The notes under the pieces: generated by a model | What the model was told of the DNA's origin: nothing | The model's input: the letters and a program-made list of their open reading frames with translations, nothing else | Databases searched by the model: none | Part shown: positions 45,593 through 56,035 of the stretch, in pieces | How positions within the stretch are numbered: the stretch's first letter is position 1 | Layout: every line of letters starts with the position of its first letter | Position numbers and translations under genes: made by a program | From: Xenoacremonium recifei | Lineage: Eukaryota > Ascomycota > Sordariomycetes > Hypocreales > Nectriaceae | Length of the DNA: 64,000 nucleotides | Reading direction: 5' to 3' | NCBI GenBank assembly: GCA_012184525.1 | Contig: WOFQ01000034.1 | Location: 248,001 to 312,000, forward strand

Positions 45593-46883
45593 ATGGCGTC
45601 TCAAGGGGCCTCCGGCTCTTCTGCCAAGTTCGTCTTGACGGCAGAGGTCTTGGAACAGGCATTACCAGCAATGGCGATGCCAACCAAGGCCATTCATGCG
45701 GACGACTTCGTGAGCCCGCATCGAGCCATTGCTCCAGGCATGCACGTCGGAGTTACTTACAGATACGCGCGAGATCCTGACGACCTTGTTGAAGGCGAGA
45801 ACAAAGACGTATATCAGTCGCCATCCTTGCTTGAGCTCCTCGCTAACAAACCTTGGATAGCCCAACGCACCCTACGATTCGCACGTTTACTCACGATATA
45901 CCGCGCCGAACACCACTCGATTTGAAACCGTGCTCAAGAATCTGTTTGGAGGTGGAGTTATGACATACTCTTGTGGGCTTTCAGCTTTCCATGCCATTAT
46001 GGTCTTGCTGAACCCCAAGCGTGTTTTCCTGGGCGACGGATATCATGGTGTGCACGGGGTTATACAGGTTATGAACAAACTGACTGGGGTACAAAAGCTG
46101 GACCTCAGTCAGATTGATCAGTTGGGTCCCGGTGACATTCTTCATATCGAGACACCGCTGAATCCTACCGGAGAAGCCCGCAATCTTGCTTACTACAGTG
46201 CCAAAGCTCATGCGGTGGGAGCTTACTTGACTGTTGATTCTACCTTTGCCCCGCCGCCTCTCCAGGATCCGTTGCAGTTTGGAGCGGACATTGTCATGCA
46301 TAGCGGAACAAAATATATTGGTGGTCACTCCGACATGCTGTGCGGCATCCTCGTTCTCAATCCCCAACGAGTCCAGGAGGGATGGCTGGACACCCTATAC
46401 TCGGAGCGTCTCGTGCTTGGCAACGTGATGGGCAACTTTGAAGGTTGGCTTGGGCTACGGTCACTCCGCACACTTCATCTCCGGATAACTCGACAAGCTG
46501 AGACGGCAGAAAGACTCGTGACATGGCTGCACGAGCAGATCCAAGATCCAACTTCTGTGGCTAGCCAGGTTGTGGAAACAGTGCGGCATGCGTCTCTCCA
46601 GAAGCAAGACCTAGAAGATGGGTGGCTACGAAAGCAAATGCCCAGAGGGTTTGGCCCAGTCTTTTCCATTTGGCTGAAGAATCCGGAAAACGCCAGGGTC
46701 CTGCCGAGCCGCATGTACATCTTCCAACACGCAACCAGTCTAGGAGATGTTGAGAGCTTGATGGAATGGCGAGCCATGAGCGATAAGAGCTGTGACAAAA
46801 GGCTTATTCGCATAAGTTGTGGATTGGAGGAGTTTGAGGACCTGAAGCAAGATCTTCTTCAAGGTTTCAAGTCCCTCCTTTGA
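45593..46883 (+). CDS. Gamma-type PLP enzyme, cystathionine gamma-synthase/Cys-Met metabolism family
   Basis: Exons 45593-45808 and 45861-46883 give 412 residues. The joint restores NAPYDSHVYSRYTAPNTTRFE, with the Tyr and Arg that bind the PLP phosphate of the neighbouring subunit. SCGLSAFHA, ETPLNPTGEARN, DSTFAPPPLQDPL and HSGTKYIGGHSD follow, with Asp198 and PLP lysine 223. The family performs gamma- or beta-eliminations and replacements on homoserine esters or cystathionine. Several fungal clusters use such enzymes to make a carbon-carbon bond on a vinylglycine intermediate (Fub7 in fusaric acid, CndF in citrinadin). Here homoserine kinase in the cluster suggests O-phosphohomoserine as the donor, but that is inference. 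Confidence 0.88.
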
Positions 46884-47513
46884 ATAGACTAATACTCTGA
46901 GGCCGTGTGCCAGGTATACCGCCACTAGGAGGATGGTCCCCTGTAAAGTCTTCTATCGTTGTGAGTATATGTTTTGACTAAACAATGTGCGAATCTTCGA
47001 GTACGAAGAAGTTTGATCATGAAAGAGTCCCTGGAATTGAATAGATGATCTCCGAGCGCAGCAGTTCAAAGCATTGCCATGAACTACGTTGAATTTTGAG
47101 ATCATAGATTAGAAGAAATGGCAGGATTTTTTTTATTGAATAGGTACAATGTGAATGTCCTGACATGGGAACTACCTATCGCCACTTAACTTCCCAAATC
47201 CGATTGGCCCTGGCATGAGCCGACAAGCCATTACGGCTTGAGAGTCGAGGCACTTATGGTGTATCCATACAAGCACGGGAAAAGACAGCCCAGATGTCAT
47301 CCCGATCTGATTCCTTCGAACCGTAGCACCACATACCGACGGGAGAGGAGGGCCACATACCGAGAATATACGTTGGGGGAAGCTGCATCACCCCTCATAT
47401 TTCAAGAGCTAATGTTTCTGCCTTACCCAATCCTCCAACATAGCAACAGTGTTCCCATCCATATCTACCCCACCTCTCACACATCCTTTTCAGCACACCT
47501 CCAGCTATTTACA
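46884..47513. promoter_or_regulatory. Promoter region of NTF2-like gene
   Basis: 630 bases with no gene. ATCTCCG occurs at 47048-47054, about 460 bases before the ATG. Confidence 0.4.
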
Positions 47514-47993
47514 ATGCCTCAATTGGAGGTTTCCGAGTTTTTGGACTACATCCGCGCCTTCAACAAGAAGGACTACAAGAGTCAACACGATTTCTATGCC
47601 GAAGATGTCGAGCTCATACTCCCCGATGATGCTATCCCGCCATTGAAGGGCAAAGACGGAATTATGAGCCACTACGCCAAAGTGCATGCGGACGCTAATG
47701 AACGCGTCATCCCAACCGCCATCTTGAGCGACCGTGGCAAGGTTTTCCTCGAGATGATAGCCTACTTCGAGTACTTCAACAAAGGCAAGGCGGTTCACGA
47801 CATTGATGTTGTACCTGGCGATATTGTCAAGATCAGCAACTGCGCACTGTATCATTTGGATGAAAACAACAAGATGAAGCGCATCAGGTGCTATCTAGGA
47901 GCTGCGGAGAATCTGGGAAAGGTTGATTTGAATCAGCAAATCAAGGAAGCTCAGAGCCTGGCCGATGCAGATATCCGACTCTACAATTTCTAG
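47514..47993 (+). CDS. NTF2/SnoaL-like small protein
   Basis: Single exon, 159 residues starting MPQLEVSEFLDYIRAFNKKD. The order of an N-terminal helix, the segment FYAEDVELILPDDA, a second helix with GIMSHYAKVH, and a curved sheet ending RIRCYLGA fits the NTF2-like fold. In fungal clusters such proteins act as small cyclases, isomerases, dehydratases or hydrolases, usually in the cytosol. An in-frame open stretch extends upstream, but the ATG at 47514 matches the fold. It is convergent with the PaiB-like flavoprotein. No catalytic residues can be named with confidence. Confidence 0.78.
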   Translation: MPQLEVSEFLDYIRAFNKKDYKSQHDFYAEDVELILPDDAIPPLKGKDGIMSHYAKVHADANERVIPTAILSDRGKVFLEMIAYFEYFNKGKAVHDIDVVPGDIVKISNCALYHLDENNKMKRIRCYLGAAENLGKVDLNQQIKEAQSLADADIRLYNF

Positions 47994-48256
47994 CTGTCGT
48001 AAAATAGATTGTGGAGCAATGGCATAGAGGACTCTTGAGATCTGCTTAAGAGTAATGTCTTTCTTCCTATTTCGGGATCTTGGGCCGCGAGGTTGTGCGC
48101 ATGTGCCAGCAGCACGATGGGCTGTTAAATGCATCTGTAAATATTTTAGATGCTCATGCAATTCAATTCATCTAGCCTAGAACAGGTACTCCGTCTACTT
48201 TACTGGAGAAATCGATATTATCCTTGCTGAGAATGCGCGGTAATTGATGGATGTGA
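47994..48256. other. Convergent 3' gap
   Basis: 263 bases between the NTF2-like and PaiB-like genes; nothing recognised. Confidence 0.35.
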
Positions 48257-49048
48257 TCAACCGACGCAATCCGCGGCGTCTCTCGCCGCTTTCTTGGCTT
48301 CCTCCTTCATAGCTCCTCGCTTCTCTACAAGCCTTGCCATTTTGTGGCCGTCCTCGGTCCCGAGTCCATCAAAGCCTTCCACTACCCCTTGACGGTCCGC
48401 CAGCCCCATTTCTTGAGTCATCTTGAACTTCCCTTCAAGTCTGTGAACCTTGATCTGGATTCCCATGATTCTCTTCTTGAGGAGATCGACGTATGACTTC
48501 GGTGCATCACTAACCTCCCATGGAGGAGGAGCGTCTCCGCCTGTAAAGTGCATGATATGCTCTTCGGCGTGCTTGGTCAATGCTGTAACTTGATCTTGTA
48601 GATAGGAGCCAGTCTGCGGGTTTTTGGAGTCCCAGAACACAGTAGCTTTGCCATAAACTTGAACTGCAGCATAGTTCCATGTCGGTACGCACTTGCCAGT
48701 GGTTGGTTTGGTTTCGGTAAAGAACTTGGGCGGGATGTACGATTGAACTGGCATGGTGAAGACTACGGCAACTTCGTCTTCTAGAGGGCCATTAGATTGG
48801 TGCTTGGCCTTAACCGCCTCTGTGAGAGCTTTCGCATGAGGGTTCATCCTGGCGAGATGGCCGCGCAAGGTTCCTAGCTCATCACTCTCCTCATCCTCAA
48901 CATCTAGGAGCCAAGGGATATGTGAGAACTGAATTGTGGGAAAACTGTCGGATGGGAGGGACGTGATGAGGATACCAAGCGGGTTATCCCTTATGAACTG
49001 GCGGAGCGTGCGCACGTCTGGCTCAGCGTGGACACCCCGGATATACAT
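48257..49048 (-). CDS. PaiB-like FMN-binding split-barrel protein
   Basis: Single exon, 263 residues. It begins MYIRGVHAEPDVRTLRQFI and has NPLGILITSLPSD, RGHLARMNPH, SYIPPKFF and VPTWNYAAVQVYG, all hallmarks of the PaiB family, and ends with a basic C-terminal tail. Bacterial PaiB is called a negative transcriptional regulator, but the fold binds FMN or heme and many relatives are probably enzymes. In a biosynthetic island a flavin-dependent reductase or oxidase is more likely. It has no signal peptide. It is convergent with the NTF2-like gene. Confidence 0.85.
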   Translation of the reverse strand: MYIRGVHAEPDVRTLRQFIRDNPLGILITSLPSDSFPTIQFSHIPWLLDVEDEESDELGTLRGHLARMNPHAKALTEAVKAKHQSNGPLEDEVAVVFTMPVQSYIPPKFFTETKPTTGKCVPTWNYAAVQVYGKATVFWDSKNPQTGSYLQDQVTALTKHAEEHIMHFTGGDAPPPWEVSDAPKSYVDLLKKRIMGIQIKVHRLEGKFKMTQEMGLADRQGVVEGFDGLGTEDGHKMARLVEKRGAMKEEAKKAARDAADCVG

Positions 49049-50167
49049 TTTGCTGAAGCAGAAGGAAATGGCAGTAGATGAATTATAAGAAACGTCGAAG
49101 CGGCAGATAATTCGACCACTTGTCAGTATTTCAACTTTTACCGCATAACTGAGACTTTGACCGGCAAAGAGAAGAGGTCTCTGTTTGTATAGATCCCACG
49201 CACGCCGATATAGGGTGTTGCAATCTTACAAGACCCGAGGCTGGCCGCTTTGCTACGTCGCTAAAACTATGCAGATGACGCACCCGGCTAAAGTTTCTGC
49301 TTTGAAATCACGGCCTTCTGTTTCCGTGATAGCAAGATGGGGTCTAGGCGCAGGTAGTCTCGTAGTCTCGGGGACCAAGGCGACCAGGTCGGCGTCTTTC
49401 CGCACCGACCACGGAGTCCCCTCGACTAAGCAGAGGGACCACTCCTATTTCTCCAGCTCGAATTTACGAATTACACATTCACCTTACCATTTGATGGTAC
49501 CTGATTCGTCGTTGCCTTTGCGAAGTTGATGCGCTAGCGAGTCCCTTTAGCGATGATCTAGTTGGTCCTATAAAGCCATTTGGGGTAGTAAGAGATACCC
49601 ATGCTTTTGTAAGAAATGAAGGCAGCATCTCCGGTCTTTGATGGATGCTTTCACGCTCTATCCCGCTGGGGAAAAAAAATACCATGCCCTTAAGGAGGCC
49701 AGAAGACTAGGTTTTACTGCGGACCTTAAACTTGCTGTTGAGGGCGAATAGGCGTACCAAACGACCGAAGAATATTATAGGGCCTAGGCTCAAGTGCAGC
49801 AAGATATTCAATGTGTCTTTGCAAATGGTTCTCGGCTCCGAAATTACGTCCGATGCAATAGAACTTCGTGTTCATCGCACGCAGACGGGATCGAGGCCTC
49901 CGTAACCGGAGGCGCTTGGTATCGGGGTAAGTTTCGAATAATCCAACTCGTGAATGAATTGGGAAGGTGTTTAATGGTAGAGTACTCAAAATGGAGATTA
50001 GACTATTGTAGTATCTTTGCGTGGGAAATCTTTGGCTTCTTACCCTATGGGCAATATATCAACAACCACCCATTTTACCATGCCCCTTTAGAGGGATCTC
50101 TTTCCGCCACACTGTGAACTCATCCTCCATTCGATCGCAATTATTTCATATTCCATCAACCACTATC
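49049..50167. other. Gene-poor gap upstream of cytochrome b5
   Basis: 1119 bases with no gene I can support. A reverse-strand open frame at 49726-49989 has no start or domain I trust, though its stretch NFGAENHLQRHIEYLAALEP looks somewhat conserved and may be a relic. ATCTCCG occurs at 49627-49633. Confidence 0.35.
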
Positions 50168-50489
50168 ATGTCAAAAATCAAGGAGTTCTCCGCCGAGGAC
50201 GTCGCGCAACATGATAAAGAGGACGATGTCATGGTCATTATCCATGGCAAAGTTTATGACTGCACTAAGTTCCTCAGTGAACATCCGTACGTACTCTACT
50301 GATCCCCTCCCAAAACCTTTTAAAATTCGCATGTATACTAAGCATGTAATTGATAGGGGTGGCGACTATATTATAATGGAGTTTGCCGGACAGGATGCTA
50401 CCGAAGCCTTCGAGGATACACGCCACAGCGACGATGCGCGGCGGATTCTACCGAAACTTTGTGTTGGAAAGTTGATTCCACAGGCTTGA
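50168..50489 (+). CDS. Small soluble cytochrome b5
   Basis: Exons 50168-50286 and 50357-50489 give 83 residues. The heme-binding core is complete: HGKVYDCTKFLSEHPGGDY, with His39 in HPGG, and the second axial His63 in TRHSDDARR. There is no membrane anchor, so it should be soluble in the cytosol. It could pass electrons to a desaturase, hydroxylase or P450. No P450 lies in this window, so the PaiB-like protein or the FAD monooxygenase are possible but unproven partners. Its 3' end is 73 bases from the convergent MFS gene. Confidence 0.88.
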
Positions 50490-50562
50490 TATTTGAATCC
50501 AGTACCTTAGCAATGGCAGCTATTCCTAACCTGAGACCGAATGCATGTGTGGTTTTATAAGC

Positions 50563-52599
50563 TTAGCTAGCAGAAGTAAAGCGACTTTTTTGCCGAATCT
50601 TCTTCCCATATTTGAAGAAGATATACGGAAATGGCAGCATTACCAGTGTTAGAAATGCAAGAAGTGATGAAGCCCATTGGTAGCCTAGCTTCCTGTACAT
50701 CTGATTTCCGAAGAGGGGGAATGCAGCTGTGTTCACTGATGAGCGCAAGTTCAAATATTATAGTCTGAGGAGCAAGTGAAATTCCTCAGGGAAGTATGCA
50801 GTGGTCTTTTTGTGCTGTTTGGGGGGTATGTGGCTGTTTTACCTGCAAATATGTTGCGTAGAAAGGTATTCGCAGCCAAAGCGCTTGCGGCATAGGGAGG
50901 GTATGCATCAACCTGATTGTTGATTAGAATGTAATTATTGGCACTATCTCACCACTTACTAGGAATGTAAAGATTCCCGTGAAGACCAAAACGTTCCTGT
51001 ATATGCTCAAGTCAGCCCAGAGGGTACGGCAAAAATAGCAGTAGTGCGATTTGTCTAGGCAAGTAATGAGCAGAATGCCAATGACGCGACGACGGGCCAC
51101 ACTGCTCATTAAAACCCGTGGATTGAGCCTTACCCGACGCCAAATATCATCGACCCAATTATTGGAACAATCCAATGTACAAACGGGTACGTGGACCAGG
51201 CAAACATAAAGAGGCCGGCAGGGACAAGAAGCGAGCCGAATATTGCGGGCGGGAGACGAAATTCCGGCTCGTTGCAACCATTGGCTCTTTGAATGAGACA
51301 ATTGCGGATGCGGCGCCAAACAGGGTCCGTTGCTACCCCTACAAGCATAGCAAACATCATTCCAATGAATGACAAGCCGCTCTGCCACTGGTTAAAACCG
51401 TATGTTGTCCCAAATATTAGAGGGAAAGCGCTGAAAAAGAGGTATATAATGCCCAAGAGGATACTAGAGTAGACGCAGAGATTGAGGAGCATCGGCTCGA
51501 AAATAAGAAGCTGGAATGGGCGGAGAAGTGAGAGGCCAATTGTATGTATGACTGACCTTTTGGTCTTTTCCAACGACGCAGTCCATCTGCTATCTCCCGT
51601 TGTTTTCCGGAGATGGCGAGCTTTGTTTCTGAGTAGAATGGGGTCTGTAGGGGCAGATCAGCACATCATCTACAACAACAGATGGCTCCGAGCACATTCT
51701 TACGATACGTCTCCGGTACAAAGAAGATGAGAGTCAACCATAGGAGGAATGACCATATAGCCAGGAGATAATACGTCCATCTCCAATCAGCGTTGTAGTT
51801 GATAAAGCCTCCAAGTACAGGGCCTAGGGTAGGTCCAACGAAGAGCGACATCGAGAAGAGCGCCATCGGAGCCTGGATTTCGTCCTGGGAAAACAAATCT
51901 CTGACTGTTCCGCCAGATACGGCTAAAAACGCGCTGACCGTGAATCCACCAAGAAAACGAAACACTATAATAGTAGCAATATTCCGTGCAATAGCTTGTG
52001 GTATTAGCCATACGAGGTAAATGGTCCACGACACCAAATAAATAGGCCGTCGTCCGTAAAATTCGCTGAGAGGACTGAGCAGCATGGGACCGAAGCTTAT
52101 CCCCAGGACAAACATGGAGAGACCTAGGATCGAGACTTCTCTTGAATTATGAAAATCCGCCTCCATCTGTTTGTACGTTGACGTGTAGATCGAGCTGGCG
52201 CAGGTACTAAAATGCGTGTTATTCAAGATGACCATGGTGGGTTCAATTGCTTCTGTACATTTAAACTTACCCACAAAGACTGAAATGTGACACAATCGAC
52301 ACGATTAACCATTTCCTCGCCTTGCTGAAACTTCGTGGACAGCGAGGGTCGCTGTCGCCGCCGTCCCAGTCGACTTCGAACGGATCCTTTTCCTGGACCA
52401 CTGCATTATGCCCTTCCATATCGTTCGGCCACCGGGAAGTGTCCTGGTGGTTCTGCCTCCGGTTCTCCTGTGACTGAGTCGGCTCTGGAGCTTCTGGTGC
52501 AAGGAAAAAGCTGCCTGAACTTGGTGTTGAATTGTGAACTTTGGAATCGTTGTCGCCTGCCTCATTTGGCACAATTTCGCTCCTGTGTATTATCGCCAT
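50563..52599 (-). CDS. MFS exporter, DHA1 multidrug type
   Basis: Six exons (52271-52599, 51704-52206, 51134-51644, 50960-50996, 50843-50912, 50563-50726) give 537 residues. The ATG at 52599 opens a long polar N-terminus. Helix motifs include LGLSMFVLGISFGPMLLSPL, FYGRRPIYLVSW and a restored VPETYHPILLRNKARHL, all typical of 12-helix DHA1 drug:proton antiporters. The joints near 50.9-51.0 kb create a 37-base exon that restores GNVLVFTGIFTFLVDAYPPY. Members export toxic small molecules, so it may export the cluster product. It is divergent from the CocE-like hydrolase. Confidence 0.87.
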
Positions 52600-53364
52600 G
52601 GCTGTCGTTGAATCAGGAAAGGGTGGAGGGGCCGATCCGGTTGGCAATCTGCACGTTTGGGGTCGAATTGGACAGATGCTTGTGAGACTCGTTCGAGGAA
52701 CCGCAGCCGCTCCTTGCAGGCGAGAAGCAACTTTTGGGACAATTTTGGATTGATCATGGGATTAGGTTATCACCATGCGCTCCATCAAGATGTTCTACCT
52801 TTCTTGGATTTCCACTTTGCGGATAGGCGGGTGTCTTCTCCGCGTCGGAAGATTACCGCATCTAGAAACCTTCCGCATTCGTCTGGCTAGTACGTATGGC
52901 GAGAGAAAGGTCCGAATATTCCGAAGGTTCATTACGTGCTTGATGCTCTGACGGGGCAACTATGAGATTCACGTTCTTACCTGTCTTTCACGCCTCTTTG
53001 ACGGCGAGGAAAACCGTCCGCCCCGACCACTCCTTCGGCGAAGTTGTCGGAACATTCCCTACTCAAGACCGATGAATGGTCTCCAAGTCACCTACGTAAT
53101 TGTGCCGGTGAAAGATGCGCCTTAGGAACCCTTCAATGTCGGATTTGACCTATTGATAACCCATTAATTGTGGTAGTTGTATGTGTCACACAGCTCATTG
53201 AGAACTTCCAAATAACCCTACGGGGTGGTTTGTCAATAATGTTGCAATGATGTGTATGTGTATACGCATATATATATCCTCTGTTCCACCCCAAGTTCTC
53301 TTGATAATCTAGAGCAATTAAAAACTTTATGAATAAAGCAATTGCACAAGAGCGTCAAGTCATC
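52600..53364. promoter_or_regulatory. Divergent promoter of DHA1 exporter and CocE-like hydrolase
   Basis: About 765 bases without a gene. It has a TATATATAT box at 53269-53277 for the plus-strand gene, and CCG/CGG triplets (for example TCTCCGCGTCGGAAG at about 52837-52851) for both. Confidence 0.45.
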
Positions 53365-55634
53365 ATGTCTCACACACACACAGGAACCTTTGTTGATGTG
53401 GTTGGCCTTAATTATAAGACCAACGCGGCCGGGGGTAGAACATCTCAGAACGGTGAATTTGCCTACAACCCAGGCGATGGGATCGCATTCTCCATTGGCA
53501 ATCTCCTACTGGGCTCTTGCGAGGGAAAGCCCCTCATCACTGTCTCGAACCTCGTCTCAGACCATGTGTCGGCATTCCACCCTCATCTGGTCAACCGTGC
53601 CCGGTTGCTGTTCAGCTTGACGCCCGGAGAAGGCTTCGAAAAGAAGATTGAGATTGACAAAAATGTTCGTTGTCTGCTTTCGTAAAGTTTAAATATGTCC
53701 TGACTAACAAGTCATAGGTTGAGGCAGTGGTAGAGAAACATGCTTCGGAGATTAATCTGGACTCTGACGATCTATCCGCAATTGATGTTCCACTGAAGAA
53801 GATCTGTGATGAACTTGGCCTTCGACCCAAGTCTGTGTATCATGCCCGCAACCATCTTCGTCGCGAACTCGCTGGGTTCAAGGTTATGAGAGACTTCAAA
53901 ATTCCCTCGCCCAGCGGTGGGTTCGTGTTCGCAGATGTCTATCTTCCGTTGCAGCCATCAAAGAAGTTCCCGGTTCTCACCAGCTGCACACTCTACGGAC
54001 GGCGTGTGCCGTGGGGCGGGCCAGATCTCGAGAACGAGCAGGAGGTGTTGGCTTTTGAGCGAGCAGAGGATCATTGGCACTCGACATCCTCAGATACAGA
54101 CGTGTTGATCCCTGATATGGGGCCGTGGTCGCAATTTTTCATGAGGCAAAGAGGCTTTGAGAATCTTGGAACTTTCAACACTTTCACCTATGTTCCCCAC
54201 GGCTATGCTATGGTGAGAATCGATCCAAAGGGTGTCTCTCAAACCCCCGGCAAGAGATGGGTCCCTGGAGAGCTCGCTAGTGATTTCGCTGCTGTAATTG
54301 AGTGGTCAGCGGAGCAATCATGGAGCAACGGCAGCGTTGCCATGGTTGGGAGTTCTGGAGGAGCGAATAATCAGTGGGCACCTGCGGCCATGAAGCCCAA
54401 AGGGCTGAAATGCTTCGTCCCATATGCCAGTAAGTTGACTCTTAATTACCCCTCATAAGCCTAGCGAGTTTTCTAACGCGAAATTTAAATAGCCGACATT
54501 GACATGTATCGTGAAGCCGCCTATATTGGCGGTGTCCCATGCACCAAGTATATGGAGAACTGGTTTGGACGTGTTCAGGGAATATCGCCCAAGTGGGAGG
54601 ATGCTGTCGACGTCCGTACGCTCTCAGCGACCAACGTCACGTACTCCAAGTTCTGGCAGATGCTAGAGGTCGATCCCAAACAGTCATCAGAGATACCTTG
54701 CTTTATTGCAGCATCTCAGATTTTCATGATTCACGGGAAAGGGCCATTTGAAGTGTGGATGGCCCGGCGACCCGAGAACACGCATTTACAACTTGTTGAT
54801 TCCAACTACTACGCATGGCCCAGCCAAGAAGCAGCAGCCAAGATTCTGCAATTTCTGGATTACCACCTGAAGGGTGGTCAATGCCTTGAACCTGAACGTG
54901 TTGGGATCCAAATGCGGCTCGGTAACCAGAATTGGTACTGGCGCAAAGAGCGAAGCTGGCCGGTACCTGGAACAGCATATGTCAATTGGTATCTCGCAGC
55001 TGGGGGAGTCCTGTCCATGAAGCCTCCTAGCGACATACCGGAGGTTCGTCTTGCATATCCTGCCAAACCACCTGTCACTGGGACCTCTGGCGTGAGCTTT
55101 TACTCTCCACCATTTGCCGAGGACGTCGAGATAGCTGGTCATTTCACTGCTGTTTTGAACGTCTCCTCGACAACCCCTGACGCCGATGTGAACGTATTTC
55201 TTTGGGCAGTGGATGAGACAGGACGCGTCGTAAGCTACGGTGCTTCCAGTAGCGCGCCCGAGCCCGTGGCAAAAGGGTTCCTCCGTGTTAGCCACCGTAG
55301 CGTGGACTCAGCACGCTCCCTTCCCTACCGCACATGGCACACACACAAAGAAGAAGACGTTGCATTGCTGCAAGGAGCGGATGATGTAGTGGAGATTGCA
55401 ATCGAGCTGATGCCGGCAGCTGCGCGCATCCGAAAGGGCTGGAAGCTACGGGTAGACGTTTGCCCCTCGGAGGATCAACCGGACATCCCTGGGTACAAAG
55501 CTCCAGCAATGAGGGTCTGGTATGGCAACGATCATGAGGGGACTAATGCCGTTCATATCGGAGGAAATCGGGCCAACTACATCATCTGCCCGGTAGTGCC
55601 GACGCGCGATGAGTATCCAAATGTTATGCTGTGA
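53365..55634 (+). CDS. CocE/NonD-type X-Pro-dipeptidyl-peptidase-like hydrolase
   Basis: Exons 53365-53664, 53718-54429 and 54493-55634 give 717 residues. An in-frame ATG at 53329 would add 12, but lies only about 50 bases from the TATA box and has a poor context. The catalytic core shows VFADVYLPLQP, the nucleophile elbow MVGSSGGANNQW, and an IMHGKG-like FMIHGKGPFE; the C-terminal jelly-roll domain of S15/CocE enzymes follows (GHFTAVLNVSSTTPDADVNVFL). Residues 1-90 form an extra N-terminal domain with GLNYKTNAAGG, GEFAYNPGDGIAFSIG, a pattern common in bacterial surface proteins. Relatives hydrolyse esters or amides. It may release the product or degrade an ester substrate. Confidence 0.83.
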
Positions 55635-56035
55635 GGCCAGCGAGTTTAGTGTGGTCTATTGGCACAGCCGGGGTCGGCAAGTGGGTGGAATCTCCGTCTC
55701 CGGGGACGGACTTGTATGTAATCACCGACTCATGTCCAATTCCACTCCGTAGTTTCATCAGACTTGTCTCCGTATTGATCTGGGGTACAGAGGAGTATGG
55801 GGTAATATGGGCTCAAACTCCTTCCCGCTCTCCCAACTGCCGATAGTCAAACCGGATGATTTCTATTTGCGTTAAGGATCTCCCTACCGGAAAGAAGCGC
55901 GAGTACCTGCATCCTTCTAACTTCAAGCGGTTCTCTGACCCGCAGCCAAACTCCTCTTGTCCTTTCTATCTCATCCTCTCTCCGTGTGGTCCTGCTCTCC
56001 TAACTAACCAGACCTCGCCTGAGCAAGAGAACGCA
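55635..56035. promoter_or_regulatory. Promoter of Zn2Cys6 regulator with island motif
   Basis: 401 bases without a gene. AATCTCCG lies at 55689-55696, followed by GTCTCCGGGGACGG, which contains further CCG/CGG triplets. This may allow the regulator to bind its own promoter. Confidence 0.45.

Noticed and set aside
45593..46883. Fusaric-acid-type cluster because of the Fub7-like PLP enzyme
   Set aside because: No PKS, NRPS-like gene, aspartokinase or homoserine acetyltransferase is present, so the known pathway does not apply.
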